NCBI RefSeq assembly: GCF_009451885.1 | Contig: NZ_WIAO01000005.1 | Coordinates: 124,001 to 188,000 of the forward strand | Source: Glycomyces albidus | GTDB taxonomy: Bacteria; Actinomycetota; Actinomycetes; Mycobacteriales; Micromonosporaceae | Direction of reading: 5' to 3' | Length of the DNA stretch: 64,000 bases | In this document: piece after piece, positions 1 to 7,517 of the stretch | Layout: every line of letters starts with the position of its first letter | How positions within the stretch are numbered: position 1 is the first letter of the stretch | The notes under the pieces: generated by a model | The model's database searches: none | Told to the model about the DNA's origin: nothing | What the model saw: only the letters and a program-made list of their open reading frames with translations | Made by a program: the position numbers and the translations under genes

Positions 1-273
1 ATCCTCGACCCGACGGTGCCGCTGGCGCGCAAGGTGTTCGAGGCGCCGACGTTCAACTACAAGACCGGCGTGGTGTTCCTGGCGTGGCTCTCGGGCTACC
101 AGGACCACTTCAAGATGGTCGGGGGCCTCGAGTCGGCCCGGTCGATCGAGCACTTCGGGCAGATCGTCGACCTCGCGCTCGAAGTGCGGCTCTTCCCCGA
201 CGAGAACCTCGCCATCGACCGGTTCAACGCCCTGCTCAAGACCGCGGGCCAGCCGCCGAGGACGCTCGCATGA
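1..273 (+). CDS. C-terminal end of a DUF993 (dihydrodipicolinate synthase-like) protein, partial
   Basis: The reading frame is open from the first base and ends at TGA 271-273, so only the last 90 residues are present. The segment, with motifs such as YQDHFKMVGGLES and a tail LLKTAGQ, resembles the C-terminus of DUF993 proteins, which have a DapA-like TIM barrel. The stop overlaps the start of the sugar-phosphate isomerase gene (ATGA). This coupling suggests a sugar or polyol catabolic operon whose beginning lies left of the window. The family assignment rests on recall of the C-terminal pattern only; substrate unknown. Confidence 0.7.
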   Translation: MLDPTVPLARKVFEAPTFNYKTGVVFLAWLSGYQDHFKMVGGLESARSIEHFGQIVDLALEVRLFPDENLAIDRFNALLKTAGQPPRTLA

Positions 274-1082
274 GGGCCGCGGACCGCTTCTCGTTCAACC
301 ATGCGACCGCGAAGTTCTGGGACCAGCGCGAAGCCGTCGAGGCGTGCGCGCGCGCCGGCGTCGGGATCGGGCTGTGGCGCGAACCGGTGCAGGAGATGGG
401 ACTCGAGGCGAGCGCGAAGCTCGTGCAGGACGCGGGCGTGGCGGTGACGAGCCTGTGCCGGGGCGGCTTCTTCACCGACCCGACGCCGGCCGCGATCGAC
501 GACAACCGGAGGGCGATCGACGAGGCGGCCGCGCTCGGTGCGCCCGCGCTCGTGCTCGTGTCGGGCGGGATCCCGGCGGGCGGCACCATCGACGGCGCCC
601 GCGAAGGCGTCCAGGAGGCCCTGTCGGTCCTTGCGCCGTACGCGGGGGAGCGGGGCGTGACGCTGGCGATCGAGCCGCTGCACCCGATGTTCGCGAGCGA
701 CCGGTGCGTCGTGACGACCATCGGCGAGGCGCTCGACCTGGCCGCGCCGTTCCCGGCCGAGCAGGTCGGCGTCGTGGTCGACACCTACCACATCTGGTGG
801 GACCCCCAGGTGTGGCAAGGGATCGCGCGCGCCGGCCGGGAAGGCCGCATCGCGTCGTTCCAGTTCGCCGACTGGGTCACGCCGCTCCCGGCGGGCGTCC
901 TCACCGGGCGCGGCCAGCTCGGCGACGGCTGCATCGACTTCAAGCGGTACCTCGCCGAGGTCGACGCGGCGGGCTTCACCGGCCCGATCGAGGTCGAGCT
1001 GTTCAACGACGCGCTGTGGGCCCGGCCGGGCGCCGAGGTGCTCGCGGAGACCAAGGCCGCGTTCGAACGCGTCGTGTCCTGA
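270..1082 (+). CDS. Sugar phosphate isomerase/epimerase (xylose isomerase-like TIM barrel)
   Basis: 270 residues, the normal size for the AP endonuclease 2/xylose isomerase-like TIM-barrel family. Visible family landmarks are the metal-site glutamate in LAIEPLHPM (about residue 134), VGVVVDTYHIWW (about 168), the QFADW segment and IEVELF near the C-terminus. ATG 270 overlaps the upstream stop, so the gene is translationally coupled to the DUF993 gene and probably acts in the same pathway. It isomerises or epimerises a sugar or sugar acid, with a divalent metal held by the Glu, Asp and His residues named. Substrate cannot be read from the sequence. A strong hairpin follows at 1099-1126. Confidence 0.85.
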   Translation: MRAADRFSFNHATAKFWDQREAVEACARAGVGIGLWREPVQEMGLEASAKLVQDAGVAVTSLCRGGFFTDPTPAAIDDNRRAIDEAAALGAPALVLVSGGIPAGGTIDGAREGVQEALSVLAPYAGERGVTLAIEPLHPMFASDRCVVTTIGEALDLAAPFPAEQVGVVVDTYHIWWDPQVWQGIARAGREGRIASFQFADWVTPLPAGVLTGRGQLGDGCIDFKRYLAEVDAAGFTGPIEVELFNDALWARPGAEVLAETKAAFERVVS

Positions 1083-1408
1083 CGTCCGGAGACGAGAAAC
1101 AGGGCCGCCCGGACGGGCGGCCCTGTGTTCGCTGTACGGGCTGGTAAGGCGATCTCGCCGGTCTTGATGGCGGCGATCAGGCCGGTCCAGGTCGCGGTGT
1201 CCACAAGGAGGTGCGGGAAGTCGCCCTCGGTGGGCAGCTTCGAGTCCCGGACCGCGACCGTGGAGGCCACCGGGGCGACCTCGATGCAGTTGCCGTTCCC
1301 ACCGCTCCGGCTGGACTTGCGCCACGGCGCATCGTGGACGCACGCGACCTCGACGCAGTTGCCTGTGCCGCTGCGGCTGGATTTGCGCCATTGAAGTGAA
1401 GGAATCAT
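785..1408 (-). CDS. Tandem-DUF397 protein whose frame lacks the usual stop
   Basis: Starting at ATG 1408 the protein has two DUF397 motifs in a row, WRKSSRSGTGNCVEVA and WRKSSRSGGNGNCIEVA, followed by a normal DUF397 end around TGEIA. DUF397 proteins are usually 60-80 residues and sit next to an XRE-DUF5753 regulator, as here (32 bp downstream of 1441-2289, same strand). Such WhiJ-type pairs are linked to development and antibiotic control in Streptomyces. No stop follows the domain: the frame runs through the terminator hairpin at 1099-1126 and about 300 nt antisense to the isomerase gene, stopping at 785 (207 codons). Either the stop was lost by mutation or the last bases are a sequencing slip. 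The first 90 codons are certain, the tail is not. Confidence 0.7.
   Translation of the reverse strand: MIPSLQWRKSSRSGTGNCVEVACVHDAPWRKSSRSGGNGNCIEVAPVASTVAVRDSKLPTEGDFPHLLVDTATWTGLIAAIKTGEIALPARTANTGPPVRAALFLVSGRQDTTRSNAALVSASTSAPGRAHSASLNSSTSIGPVKPAASTSARYRLKSMQPSPSWPRPVRTPAGSGVTQSANWNDAMRPSRPARAIPCHTWGSHQMW
1099..1126. terminator. Bidirectional intrinsic hairpin between convergent genes
   Basis: Perfect 13-bp inverted repeat (ACAGGGCCGCCCG and its complement) with a 2-nt loop, lying 16 bp after the isomerase stop. It would serve both the isomerase operon (plus) and the DUF397 gene (minus). The DUF397 frame has no stop before it. Confidence 0.75.
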
Positions 1409-1440
1409 GTCAGCACCCTCAAATCTTCCTCGGTTGATTC

Positions 1441-2289
1441 TCAGCCGATGGTACTGATCAGCACGCGGATGCGGTCCAGTGACTCCTCGGGGGAAAGGGA
1501 GAGCTTGCGAAGTCTGGAGTGAACGTCCTGGTAGGCGGTGAAGTGCTCGGGTTCCTCCAGAACCTGTCCGCGGGTGAAGTTGTCGAGGTAGACGATCGGC
1601 TCGTCGAGGGCGTCGGGGAACTTGATGACCATGAACGGGCCGGTCATCGCGGCGTGGCCGCCGGCGGCGAACGGCAGGACCTGGATGGAGACGTTCGGCA
1701 GCTCGAACAGCCCGGCCAAGTGCTCGAGCTGGGCGCGGAACTGCGCGGCGGTGCCGACGGGCCGCAGGAGCACGGCCTCGTTGAGGACGGCGGTGACCTC
1801 GACCGGGTCGGCGCGGGTGAGGATCTCCTGGCGGCGCAGGCGGGCGGCGACCTTCGGTTCGATGTCGCTGTCCTGAGTGGTCAGACGGAAGATCTCGCGG
1901 GCGTAGTCGGCGGTCTGGAACAGGCCGGGGACGATCTCCGACTCGTAGGTGGCGATCGAGGCGGCCTCCTCCTCGAGTCCGACGTAGAACCCGAACCAGT
2001 CGGGGAGGACGTCGCCGTAGTTCTGCCACCAGCCGCGTTCGGTTGCGCCGCGGGCGAGTTCGACGAGGGCTTCGGCGTCGTCGCCGGTGACGCCGTACAG
2101 GGCGAGGGCGGCCCGGACGACGACGGGACGGGCGGTGATCTCGCGGTTCTCGATGCGGCCGAGGTTGCCCGGGCTCATGTCGAGCGCTTTCGCCGCGGCG
2201 GCCCGGGTCAGGCCCGCCCGCTCGCGGAGGGTGGCCAGCTCCTTGGCGATCCGGCGTCGCTTGACCGTGGGGCTGCGAAGCTCGTACAT
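1441..2289 (-). CDS. XRE-family regulator with DUF5753 domain
   Basis: 282 residues. The N-terminal helix-turn-helix (about residues 10-65, with LRERAGLTRAAAAKAL and MSPGNLGRIENRE) is of XRE type. The rest (about 95-275, with ESEIVPGLFQTADYARE and VLPFAAGGHAAM) is the DUF5753 domain that goes with DUF397 partners. It probably acts as a DNA-binding regulator whose activity is set by the small DUF397 protein encoded 32 bp downstream. The start ATG 2289 fits a leaderless promoter (-10 AATACT ending 6 nt upstream). A 14-bp palindrome further upstream may be an autoregulatory operator. Confidence 0.92.
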   Translation of the reverse strand: MYELRSPTVKRRRIAKELATLRERAGLTRAAAAKALDMSPGNLGRIENREITARPVVVRAALALYGVTGDDAEALVELARGATERGWWQNYGDVLPDWFGFYVGLEEEAASIATYESEIVPGLFQTADYAREIFRLTTQDSDIEPKVAARLRRQEILTRADPVEVTAVLNEAVLLRPVGTAAQFRAQLEHLAGLFELPNVSIQVLPFAAGGHAAMTGPFMVIKFPDALDEPIVYLDNFTRGQVLEEPEHFTAYQDVHSRLRKLSLSPEESLDRIRVLISTIG

Positions 2290-2295
2290 GCGCAG

Positions 2296-2346
2296 AGTAT
2301 TCCACGCTAGGTATGGGCAAGCAAATCTCGCTCACTCGATCGAGTG
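2296..2346 (-). promoter_or_regulatory. Leaderless promoter and palindromic operator of the XRE gene
   Basis: Reading the minus strand, TTGCTT (2324-2319) and AATACT (2301-2296) are separated by 17 bp and the start codon follows 6 nt after the -10 box. Just upstream is a perfect 14-bp palindrome CACTCGATCGAGTG at 2333-2346, a plausible binding site for the XRE protein itself. Both are inferred by eye. Confidence 0.45.
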
Positions 2347-2741
2347 TGGTGCAACTTGCATGGGTTTGGGGTGGCATGTATGGTCTATGTCACGGCCAGT
2401 GAGGCCGCAGGCTTGAAGCGGGCCGTTCGCGGGCGTTGCTGACTCGCAGGCCGCCCGGTCACGGTGGAGGACCGGTCGGCGCAGCCGCCGGGCGGCCGCG
2501 GCCCGCTCCTTCGGAGGCTACGACCGAAGGAGCGGGCCGCATGAGCAGTCTTCCACCGGCACAACCGCATAGGTCGCACAGGCGGCGGCCCACCGGGATG
2601 TCTCGGCGGAGATGCCGGCGGGCCGCCTCAACCAAGAGAGGCGCGCTCTCATGGCAGCTCTGACCCTATCCCGAGATCAGGTCCCCGCCTGGGCCGCGAT
2701 CACCGTCCGCGACCTCCGGTTTCCGCCGCGGGGGCGCCGGG
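2347..2741. other. Mostly non-coding stretch with a strong hairpin and a possible 32-aa ORF
   Basis: A perfect 17-bp inverted repeat with a 9-nt loop spans 2498-2540 (arm starts GCGGCCCGCTCC). No convincing gene is seen up to 2650. At 2651 an ATG preceded by GAGAGG opens a 32-codon frame ending at TGA 2747-2749, overlapping the start of the next gene. It could be a small leader peptide or a frame-shifted N-terminus of the 88-aa protein. Confidence 0.4.
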
Positions 2742-3008
2742 ATGGATGAGGGCGAATGGATCTACCTCGGGGAGTTCACCCGCGGCATCGGCATGCGCAC
2801 CTGGGTCCGGTTCCTGGTCGAGCGCTCGACCGCCGACCATGCCCTGCACCGGATCCGCTACGACGAAGGGTTCGGCAGGGAGCCGTCGCCGGTCGCGACG
2901 TTCACCGAGCCGGCGGGAACCGGGACGGCGTGGACGCCCGCCTGGGACGGCGACCAGCTCAGCCCCGGCATCGAGAGCGACGCCAGGGCGATCGCCAAGC
3001 GCAAGTAG
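2742..3008 (+). CDS. Hypothetical 88-aa protein
   Basis: Short acidic/aromatic protein beginning MDEGEWIYLGEFTRGIG and ending in a lysine/arginine-rich tail. Third-position GC is high, as in the neighbours, and the composition looks protein-like. No domain is recognised. No clear ribosome site precedes ATG 2742. The overlapping 32-codon frame starting at 2651 could be its true beginning if a frameshift is present. It converges with the VOC gene at 3020. Confidence 0.45.
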   Translation: MDEGEWIYLGEFTRGIGMRTWVRFLVERSTADHALHRIRYDEGFGREPSPVATFTEPAGTGTAWTPAWDGDQLSPGIESDARAIAKRK

Positions 3009-3019
3009 CGGTCCCGGGG

Positions 3020-3358
3020 TCAGTGGCCCGCGAACACGCAGAACTCGTTGCCGTCCGGGTCGGCCAGGGTCGTCCACGTGAGGTCGTCGACCCCGCGGTC
3101 CGCGACGTGCTTCGCGCCGTCCGCGACCAGGCGCGCGACCGCGCCGGGCACGTCGTCCGTCACGATGTCCATGTGGACCCGGCCCGGGGCGGGGTTCTCC
3201 ACGTACTGGAAGCCCATGCCGGGGCCCTCGCCCGCGCTGATGAAGACGTACTGGCCCCAGTCGGCGGTGACCTCGCCGTCCAGGGCGGCGGCCCACCACT
3301 GGGCCAGCTCCTTCGGGCGCTCGGTGTTCACGGTGATGTTCGCGATCTTCAAAGCCAT
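3020..3358 (-). CDS. VOC (glyoxalase-fold) family protein
   Basis: 112 residues, one glyoxalase/bleomycin-resistance module: N-terminal IANITVNTERPKELAQWW, central GRVHMDIVTDD and C-terminal TTLADPDGNEFCVF match the family's beta-alpha-beta-beta-beta repeat. The conserved metal-ligand positions are His in VHMD and Glu in GNEF. Such stand-alone proteins dimerise and bind or modify small molecules; the substrate cannot be inferred. Monocistronic by appearance. Confidence 0.85.
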   Translation of the reverse strand: MALKIANITVNTERPKELAQWWAAALDGEVTADWGQYVFISAGEGPGMGFQYVENPAPGRVHMDIVTDDVPGAVARLVADGAKHVADRGVDDLTWTTLADPDGNEFCVFAGH

Positions 3359-3403
3359 GCCGGAACGCTACCGGCGGGGTCCGACATCCGCCGGCGGAAC
3401 CGC

Positions 3404-4150
3404 TCAGCCGCCGAACGCGTCCCGACCGTTCAGCGGGCGCGCGAGGTCCGCCCCGGTGGCCCGCCGCCGGCCCGCGTAGTCGGCGAAGACCACCGTGTTC
3501 TCGGTGTAGTCGCCGGTCCCGCGGTCAAACACGCCGCCGCAGGTGATCAGCCGCAGTCCCGGCTCGGGCCCGACCCCGAAGACCTCCTCATAGGGCAGGC
3601 GCCCCTTCGGGAACGACTCGACGGCCGCGACCTCGTAGACCACGACGATGCCGTCCTCGCGCGTCACCTCGATCGCGTCGCCCTCCTCGAGGCGCTCCAC
3701 CGCGAAGAAGACGGCCGGGCCGCGCGCGGTGTCCACATGGCCCAGCAGGACCGCCGGGCCGAACTCGCCCGGGGTCGGGCCCGGCTCGAACCAGCCGGCC
3801 TCGTGCGGGCGCCGCATCGACGGGACCTCGAAGTCCCCGTCCGAGTCCAGGCCGAGCGGGGTGAGCGGGGCGTGGACGCCGAGGCGGTCGATGTCGACCC
3901 GGACCGGCTCGGACCGGTCGAGCCAGTCGCCGCCCGCCGGATCGGCGACCGCGAACGGGTCGCCGGCGAACGGGTTGCGGAACTCGGGCCAGTGCAGCGA
4001 GGGGACCGGGGTGACGCTTCCGAGCATGAGACCCAGGCCCCCGGCGAGAACGAACGCGAGCGCAGCGGTGGCCACCGGCCGGAACGCCGGCTCCGGCCGG
4101 TGGGGCCCGCGTCCGTTCAGGCGGTCGCGCCGCGGCGCTTCAGCAGCCAC
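3404..4150 (-). CDS. Class F sortase
   Basis: 248 residues. One N-terminal membrane segment (about 25-45, ATAALAFVLAGGLGLMLG) is followed by the sortase beta-barrel. Catalytic His lies in LLGHVDTA (about residue 138), Cys in LRLITCGG (about 204) and the Arg in VFDRGTGDY a few residues later. The LITCGG-FDR arrangement is typical of actinobacterial class F enzymes, which cleave LPXTG-like signals and attach proteins to the cell surface. The GTG start at 4150 overlaps the 3' end of the upstream gene by 34 bp, so both are co-translated. That gene encodes a secreted protein with a sortase-like tail, the likely substrate. Confidence 0.88.
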   Translation of the reverse strand: MAAEAPRRDRLNGRGPHRPEPAFRPVATAALAFVLAGGLGLMLGSVTPVPSLHWPEFRNPFAGDPFAVADPAGGDWLDRSEPVRVDIDRLGVHAPLTPLGLDSDGDFEVPSMRRPHEAGWFEPGPTPGEFGPAVLLGHVDTARGPAVFFAVERLEEGDAIEVTREDGIVVVYEVAAVESFPKGRLPYEEVFGVGPEPGLRLITCGGVFDRGTGDYTENTVVFADYAGRRRATGADLARPLNGRDAFGG

Positions 4151-4584
4151 ATGCCCGCCGCAGCGGCCAGGACGAGCGCCGCACCCGACCAGAGGACGAC
4201 CGTCGCCGCGTCCGAGGCGGCCGCGCCGCCGCCGGTCGCCGGGGCCGCACCCGACGTCACGATGAACTTCGCCGACGCCGTGTCGCCGCCGCAGGTGACC
4301 GCCACCGTGTACGTGCCCGGCTCCAACTCGTCGGTGACGGTGAACGTCCCGGCCGCGTTGTTGTTGCGCTGCAGCAGGTCGAAACCGACCGCGGTCCCCT
4401 CGACCTCGCCGGTCGCGTCCTCGGCGCAGTTCGCCGCGAGCACGTCCACCGGGGTGCCGATCAGGCCCGCCGTCGGCGAGAGCGTGACGGTGACGGCCGC
4501 GTTCGCCGGGGCGGCGGACAGCGCGACCGCGGCACCGAGCGCGATCGCCGCGACCACCCCCCGGATGAGCATTCGTATGGGCAC
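4117..4584 (-). CDS. Secreted surface protein with C-terminal sorting-like signal and membrane anchor
   Basis: 155 residues from GTG 4584, chosen because GGGAGGA lies 4-5 nt upstream (the ATG 12 bp later has no such site). A signal peptide (about 1-30, ending APANAA) leads an Ig-like/beta-sandwich region with one disulphide-capable pair (ANCAED and VTCGG). The tail holds a Pro-Ala-Thr-Gly sequence (SGAAPATGGG), a hydrophobic helix and the charged end KRR. That is the layout of a sortase substrate, although APATG departs from canonical LPXTG. Its gene overlaps the class F sortase gene downstream. Confidence 0.75.
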   Translation of the reverse strand: MPIRMLIRGVVAAIALGAAVALSAAPANAAVTVTLSPTAGLIGTPVDVLAANCAEDATGEVEGTAVGFDLLQRNNNAAGTFTVTDELEPGTYTVAVTCGGDTASAKFIVTSGAAPATGGGAAASDAATVVLWSGAALVLAAAAGMWLLKRRGATA

Positions 4585-4780
4585 GGTTCCTCCCCGATCG
4601 ACACCGGGACCGCCCCGGCGTTCGCGACGTGTCAAGTGCTCACGGTAACGGCTGCCGCCGGCGGTGCAGGCGCGATCGACGGAACCCGCGGGGCCCAGGG
4701 GAGTCGGGAACCGGACAGGCGACCGGGCGAAGCGCCCGTCGGGGCTGGAAAACCGCGGTGGCATCTGCCACGATGAGGAC

Positions 4781-5257
4781 ATGAGGGTTCCCGGAAGCGG
4801 TCTGGTCAGCGGTCTCGCCGCGACCGCGCGTACCGCCACGCGCCGCGCCGTCACCCGCCAGTACCCCGAGCGCGAACCCGATCTGCCCGAGCGCACCCGC
4901 GGCGTCATCGCCCTCCACGAGGGCAACTGCACCTCGTGCATGCTCTGCGCCCGCGAATGCCCCGACTGGTGCATCTACATCGACTCGCACAAGGAGACCG
5001 TCGAAGCCGAAGGCGCCGCCCGGCCCCGCCAGGTCAACGTCCTCGACCGCTTCGACATCGACTTCTCACTGTGCATGTACTGCGGGATCTGCGTCGACGT
5101 CTGCCCGTTCGACGCCCTCTTCTGGGCCCCCGACTTCGCGTACGCCGAAGGCGACATCCGGGACCTGCTCCACGACAAGGAGCACCTGGGGGAGTGGCTG
5201 GGGCACGTGCCCCCGGGCGCACTGCCCCCGGGAGAGCGGTCCGAGGAGGACTCGTGA
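4781..5257 (+). CDS. nuoI: NADH dehydrogenase subunit I-like ferredoxin
   Basis: 158 residues with two 4Fe-4S clusters of NuoI type: Cys50, 53, 56 and 60 in [11 protein letters not shown], and Cys98, 101, 104 and 108 in [11 protein letters not shown]. In complex I this subunit carries electrons between clusters at the membrane-arm junction. ATG 4781 is preceded by GATGAGG. The gene is coupled to nuoJ (GTGA overlap at 5254-5257). No other nuo genes follow, so the pair is either a remnant of a partial nuo cluster or supplies or replaces subunits for a complex encoded elsewhere. Confidence 0.88.
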   Translation: MRVPGSGLVSGLAATARTATRRAVTRQYPEREPDLPERTRGVIALHEGNCTSCMLCARECPDWCIYIDSHKETVEAEGAARPRQVNVLDRFDIDFSLCMYCGICVDVCPFDALFWAPDFAYAEGDIRDLLHDKEHLGEWLGHVPPGALPPGERSEEDS

Positions 5258-5745
5258 CCCTCGCGGACGTACTGCTCGCCGCGTTCGGCCTCCTGGCGCT
5301 CGGCGCCGCCCTCGCGGTGGTCACCACCGACCGGATCGTCCGGGCCGGGCTGTGGCTCGCCGTCGCGTTCGCCGGGATCGCCGGGGCCGCGCTCGTGCTC
5401 GCCGCCGAGTTCCTCGCGTGGGTGCTCGTCCTCGTCTACGTCGGCGCGATCGTGGTGCTCCTGCTGTTCGCGACCATGCTCACCAAGGCGCCCACCGACC
5501 CGTCGGACGACCTCGACCGGTCGCGCTGGCCCGGGGCGGTCGTCGCCGGCGGGGTCGGGCTCGGGCTCGGGGCCGTCATGGTCGGGGCGTTCGGCTGGAC
5601 CGAGGCCGACGTGCGCGGCCCGGGCGACGCGGCGGCCATGGGGGAGGCGGTCTTCGCCGAGTGGGTGCTGCCGTTCGAGGTGCTGTCGCTGCTGCTGCTG
5701 GCCGCGCTCGTCGGCGCGGTGGCGGTGTCCACGCGGGCGAAGTGA
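5254..5745 (+). CDS. nuoJ: NADH dehydrogenase subunit J-like membrane protein
   Basis: 163 residues with about five hydrophobic helices. The conserved NuoJ segment [18 protein letters not shown] (about residues 60-78) is intact, including the glycine around the pi-bulge helix. GTG 5254 overlaps the nuoI stop and follows GAGGAGGA. NuoJ is a proton-pumping-arm subunit. The usual nuoK, L, M and N are absent, and the next gene (DUF885, own promoter) starts 50 bp later. Confidence 0.85.
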   Translation: MTLADVLLAAFGLLALGAALAVVTTDRIVRAGLWLAVAFAGIAGAALVLAAEFLAWVLVLVYVGAIVVLLLFATMLTKAPTDPSDDLDRSRWPGAVVAGGVGLGLGAVMVGAFGWTEADVRGPGDAAAMGEAVFAEWVLPFEVLSLLLLAALVGAVAVSTRAK

Positions 5746-5795
5746 GGCAGGATCTTGAAACGAATCCTTCCTAGCCGGGCGGTAAGCTAACCGGC

Positions 5796-7442
5796 ATGAC
5801 CTCACCGATTTTCGCTCTCGCCGACGAGTACATCACCTCGTACGCGCAGCTCGACCCCATGTTCGCCGGCTCCGTCGGCATCAAGGGCGACTTCGGCGTC
5901 GCCACCGACTTCGGCCCCGACGCCGAGGCCGAGCGCGCGAAGCTCTACCGCGACACCCTCGCCCGCCTGAACGCCCTGGAGTCGACCGGGCCCGCCGACG
6001 ACCTCGCCCGGATGCACATGGCCGAGCGGCTCCAGGTCTTCATCGACAAGCACGAGACCGGTGAGTGGCGCCGGGCCCTGCGGGTCCCGTACGGCCTGCT
6101 CCAGAGCCTGGTCGGCTACATCGACATCGCGCCGCGCGCGACCGAGAACGACTGGCGGCTCAACGTCGCGCGCATGCGGGCGATCCCCGAGATGCTCGCG
6201 ACCTGGCGCCAGACCATGAACGCCGGCATCGACGCGGGCACCACCGTCGCGGTCCGCCAGGCCGTCGAAGGCGCCAAGCAGGCCCGCCGCAACGTCGAGT
6301 CCCGCGTGTTCGACAAGCACCTCAAGACCTACGGCGACGGCCCGCAGGCCGGGGACCTCCGCGAGGCCGCCGAGGCCGCGTACGCCGCGTTCGCGGCCGC
6401 CGCCGACTACCTCGAGCACACGTACGCCCCGCACGCCGCCCCGGGCGACGGCGTCGGCGCGGAGCGGTACCAGCTCGCCGCCAGGGCCTCGCTCGGCGCG
6501 GTGCTCGACCCGCACGACGCGTACGCGTGGGCGTGGGACGAGCTGCACCGCATCGAGGACGAGATGGAGGCCGAGGCCGCGCGGATCCTCCCCGGCGCCG
6601 GGCTCGCCGAGGTCATCGCGCACCTCGACGCGACACAGGCCGTCGAGACCTCCGAGGAGTACCTCGCGTGGCTCGAGGCGAAGCACCAGGGCGCGCTCGA
6701 AGCGCTCAACGGCGTCCACTTCGACATCGACCCGCTGCTGATGAACCTCGACGTGCAGCTGGTGCACGGCTCCTCGGCCGGGTCGGCGTACTACACCGGC
6801 CCCAGCGAGGACCTGACGCGGCCGGGCCGCACCTGGTGGCCCGTCGCCGACCGGGAGCGGTTCCGCACCTGGGCCGAGCTGACCACGGTGTTCCACGAGG
6901 GCGTCCCCGGCCACCACCTCCAGATCGGGCAGGCGAAGGTCGCCGGCGACGGTATCTCGCGGTTCTCCAAGGTCTTCGGCTCGGTCTCCGGCCACGCCGA
7001 GGGCTGGGCCCTGTACGCCGAGCGGCTCTCCGACGACCTCGGCTGGTTCACCGAGCCCGGCACGCGCCTGGGCATGCTGAAGGGCTCGGCGCTGCGCGCC
7101 GCCCGCGTCGTCATCGACATCGGCTGGCACCTCGACCTGCCGCTCCCGGCCGCCGAGGCGAAGCGCCACGGCGACCGGTGGAACTTCGACGTGGCCCTCG
7201 ACGTGCTCACCGGTCGCGGCCGCATCGCCGAGCACCGCGCCCACCCGGAGATCGTCCGCTACGCGGGCTGGCCGGGCCAGGCGATCTGCTACAAGCTCGG
7301 CGAGCGCGCCTGGATCGGCGCCCGCGACGAGGCGAAGGCCGCCGCCGGCTCCGCCTTCGACCTGAAGGCATGGCACACCGCGGCGCTGAACCTGGGCCCG
7401 ATCGGCCTCGACAACCTCGCGTCGGTGCTCCGCGCACAGTAG
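5796..7442 (+). CDS. DUF885 family metallopeptidase-like protein
   Basis: 548 residues, the normal family length. The signature HEGVPGHHLQIGQ (about residue 367) resembles a zinc-binding HExxH-type helix and is the hallmark of DUF885 proteins. A second conserved stretch, VSGHAEGWALYAERL, supplies a likely third ligand (Glu). No signal peptide is seen, so a cytosolic peptidase-like role is inferred. ATG 5796 lies 7 nt after a TAAGCT -10 box (5783-5788), which indicates a leaderless transcript independent of nuoIJ. A strong terminator follows. Confidence 0.9.
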   Translation: MTSPIFALADEYITSYAQLDPMFAGSVGIKGDFGVATDFGPDAEAERAKLYRDTLARLNALESTGPADDLARMHMAERLQVFIDKHETGEWRRALRVPYGLLQSLVGYIDIAPRATENDWRLNVARMRAIPEMLATWRQTMNAGIDAGTTVAVRQAVEGAKQARRNVESRVFDKHLKTYGDGPQAGDLREAAEAAYAAFAAAADYLEHTYAPHAAPGDGVGAERYQLAARASLGAVLDPHDAYAWAWDELHRIEDEMEAEAARILPGAGLAEVIAHLDATQAVETSEEYLAWLEAKHQGALEALNGVHFDIDPLLMNLDVQLVHGSSAGSAYYTGPSEDLTRPGRTWWPVADRERFRTWAELTTVFHEGVPGHHLQIGQAKVAGDGISRFSKVFGSVSGHAEGWALYAERLSDDLGWFTEPGTRLGMLKGSALRAARVVIDIGWHLDLPLPAAEAKRHGDRWNFDVALDVLTGRGRIAEHRAHPEIVRYAGWPGQAICYKLGERAWIGARDEAKAAAGSAFDLKAWHTAALNLGPIGLDNLASVLRAQ

Positions 7443-7471
7443 GAATGCGACAGGGCCGGTTCCGGCCCGCA

Positions 7472-7508
7472 GACCGCGGCGGGCGCCCGACTGGCGCCCG
7501 CCGCGGTC
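7472..7508. terminator. Intrinsic terminator hairpin (convergent genes)
   Basis: Perfect 16-bp stem (arms 7472-7487 and 7493-7508) with a 5-nt loop, between the DUF885 stop and the CHAD-like gene stop. It could serve both strands. Confidence 0.8.
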
Positions 7509-7517
7509 GTCCCAGAG

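Noticed and set aside
1-1082. Inositol catabolic gene cluster assignment
   Set aside because: Only the end of the operon is visible. DUF993 plus a TIM-barrel isomerase is not specific enough.
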